NCBI GenBank assembly: GCA_937876225.1
Contig: CALFIC010000182.1
Span: 1-7,599 of the forward strand
Reading direction: 5' to 3'
DNA: 7,599 nt
DNA from: an uncultured Chloroflexota bacterium
Lineage (GTDB): Bacteria; Chloroflexota; Chloroflexia; Chloroflexales; Roseiflexaceae
Below the pieces are notes generated by a model, which worked only from the letters and a program-made list of their open reading frames with translations, had not been told where the DNA came from and searched no databases. This document shows positions 6,521 through 7,599 of the stretch, in pieces (position 1 is the first letter of the stretch; each line of letters opens with the position of its first letter). The position numbers and the translations under genes were made by a program.

Positions 6521-6529
6521 TGGTACACT
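6521..6529 (+). promoter_or_regulatory. Extended -10 promoter placed for a leaderless priA mRNA
   Basis: TGGTACACT is an extended -10 element (TACACT matches TATAAT at four of six positions). Six bases separate it from the ATG at 6536, so the expected transcription start coincides with the start codon. No -35 of note and no ribosome-binding site are visible. It diverges from the rpsF promoter about 60 bases away. Confidence 0.45.
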
Positions 6530-6535
6530 TATCAT

Positions 6536-7599
6536 ATGCATACCTACATCGTTGATATACAACTCATTCGTAATGCACAACAATACGGCATTGCCGCAGC
6601 CTTGACATATGCTATCACCGACCCACTCCATATCCCCCAGCGTGGCCAAATCGTCTACGTCCCGCTCGGCAAACAAATCGTTGTCGGCGTGGTTATTTCT
6701 GAGGCCCGCACCACGACAGCATCCACCTTCAAACCAATTACGTCGTGGGCTGCAATTGCACTTACGCCACACCAAGTCGATTTAGCACAATGGATGTCGC
6801 GCCATTATGCGACCCCCATTGCTACTATATTGCCTTTATTTATCCCCTCAGGCGCAATTGGTAAACCAACCAAAGTATGGAGCATCACCGAGCAGGGCAA
6901 CAACGTCGCCCTCCACGACTTACCTACTGACGAACGTGGATTGCTCTATCTTTTACGTCAACATGCAACGCTAAGTGACGATGCCATCCAATCACACCTC
7001 ACTGGCACCCCACAACGCATTAATAAAATCCTCACCTGGTTACTCGCACGCGGGTATGTGTCAACCATATATACGGTGGTGTCAGCCACAACCCAACGCA
7101 ATACCATTGCTGTCGCACAACTCATCAAACAACCCACCACCGCAGAACTTCAATCACTTACCCGCGCCCCCAAACAACGTGCACTCATCAACCAATTATG
7201 CGAGGTAGCTGGCGGCCAAATACCGTTGGCGCAATTCGCAACGTCTACCCAGCTTGCACCATTAGTTACCCGGGGCTGGGTTGCCATCCACCACATCGTA
7301 GCGCCACCACTCCCGCCACCACCACTCCCGTTGGCCACAACCCTGACACCTGCACAACTTGCCACTGTCGACACAGTTGCACCAAATATCAGCACCCCAC
7401 AGCACCACACGTTTCTGCTTGATGGCGTCACGGGGAGCGGCAAAACAGAAGTATATTTTGCCTTAATTCGCCACGCTATCGCGGCCGGCAAACAAACCAT
7501 CGTCCTTGTACCCGAAATAGCGTTGACGACACAGCTCGGCCAACGCTTTAGCAATCAATTCCCGGGGCGGGTCGCAATTATCCATGGCCAATTAACCCA
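6536..7599 (+). CDS. priA: Primosomal protein N' (PriA replication-restart helicase), N-terminal part, cut by window edge
   Basis: PriA recognises stalled forks and D-loops and reloads the replicative helicase; it is a superfamily 2 3'-to-5' DNA helicase. The open frame of 354 codons runs to the window end. The N-terminal 3'-end-binding domain is recognisable (GQIVYVPLGKQIVVGVV, about residues 40-56). A poorly conserved winged-helix region follows (about 115-250), then a proline-rich linker (PPLPPPPLPL, 257-266). The helicase core starts with the family's extended Walker A motif GVTGSGKTEVY (lysine 303) and motif Ia LVPEIALTTQL (about 324-334), followed by FPGRVAIIHGQL. The DEAH box, the Cys-rich zinc insert and the rest of the core lie beyond the window. 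The frame has no stop, and ATG 6536 sits where the family's N-terminus starts. It is the only plus-strand gene and is divergent from rpsF. Confidence 0.95.
   Translation, partial: MHTYIVDIQLIRNAQQYGIAAALTYAITDPLHIPQRGQIVYVPLGKQIVVGVVISEARTTTASTFKPITSWAAIALTPHQVDLAQWMSRHYATPIATILPLFIPSGAIGKPTKVWSITEQGNNVALHDLPTDERGLLYLLRQHATLSDDAIQSHLTGTPQRINKILTWLLARGYVSTIYTVVSATTQRNTIAVAQLIKQPTTAELQSLTRAPKQRALINQLCEVAGGQIPLAQFATSTQLAPLVTRGWVAIHHIVAPPLPPPPLPLATTLTPAQLATVDTVAPNISTPQHHTFLLDGVTGSGKTEVYFALIRHAIAAGKQTIVLVPEIALTTQLGQRFSNQFPGRVAIIHGQLT

Noticed and set aside
7300..7333. Short tandem repeat of CCACCACTCCCG-type units
   Set aside because: It is in frame within priA and simply encodes the proline-rich linker before the helicase core.
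7150..7554. A 134-codon minus-strand open frame
   Set aside because: It is antisense to priA, which has clear helicase motifs in this stretch.

Overview
The window reads as a bacterial chromosome segment, most likely from the phylum Chloroflexota (a Herpetosiphon-like lineage is my guess, from the look of the proteins and a roughly balanced base composition; no marker here proves it). Six genes lie on the minus strand and one on the plus strand. Most are housekeeping genes. I see no mobile element, CRISPR array, tRNA or rRNA, and no clear new defence or biosynthetic system.

Layout from left to right. (1) The N-terminal two fifths or so of a dihydrolipoamide dehydrogenase, minus strand, running off the left edge. 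(2) A 267-base gap holding its promoter. (3) A large membrane protein with about nine membrane segments, a GAF-like middle and a C-terminal helix-turn-helix-like domain; this is the least ordinary gene in the window. (4) A gap of about 370 bases (2799-3168) holding that gene's promoter and the terminator of the next gene. (5) A small membrane protein with a bacterial PH-like domain and a DUF1648-like segment. (6) An 18-bp hairpin. (7) A membrane-anchored parvulin-type foldase with Pro/Thr-rich linkers. (8) A 13-bp hairpin terminator. (9) rpsR (S18) and rpsF (S6), an operon that lacks the ssb gene often found between them. (10) A 190-base divergent promoter region. (11) The N-terminal 354 codons of priA on the plus strand, running off the right edge.

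Four genes (lpdA, the membrane HTH gene, rpsF, priA) have the same extended -10 element, TGGTAnAnT, at a sensible place. This has two consequences. The membrane HTH gene probably starts at 2798 rather than 2855, because the 2855 ATG lies inside the -10 box. The priA mRNA is probably leaderless, because the predicted transcription start falls on its ATG.

The genes are mostly independent transcription units. rpsF-rpsR form one operon. The foldase and PH genes follow it on the same strand, separated by hairpins and without obvious promoters of their own, so they may depend partly on readthrough.
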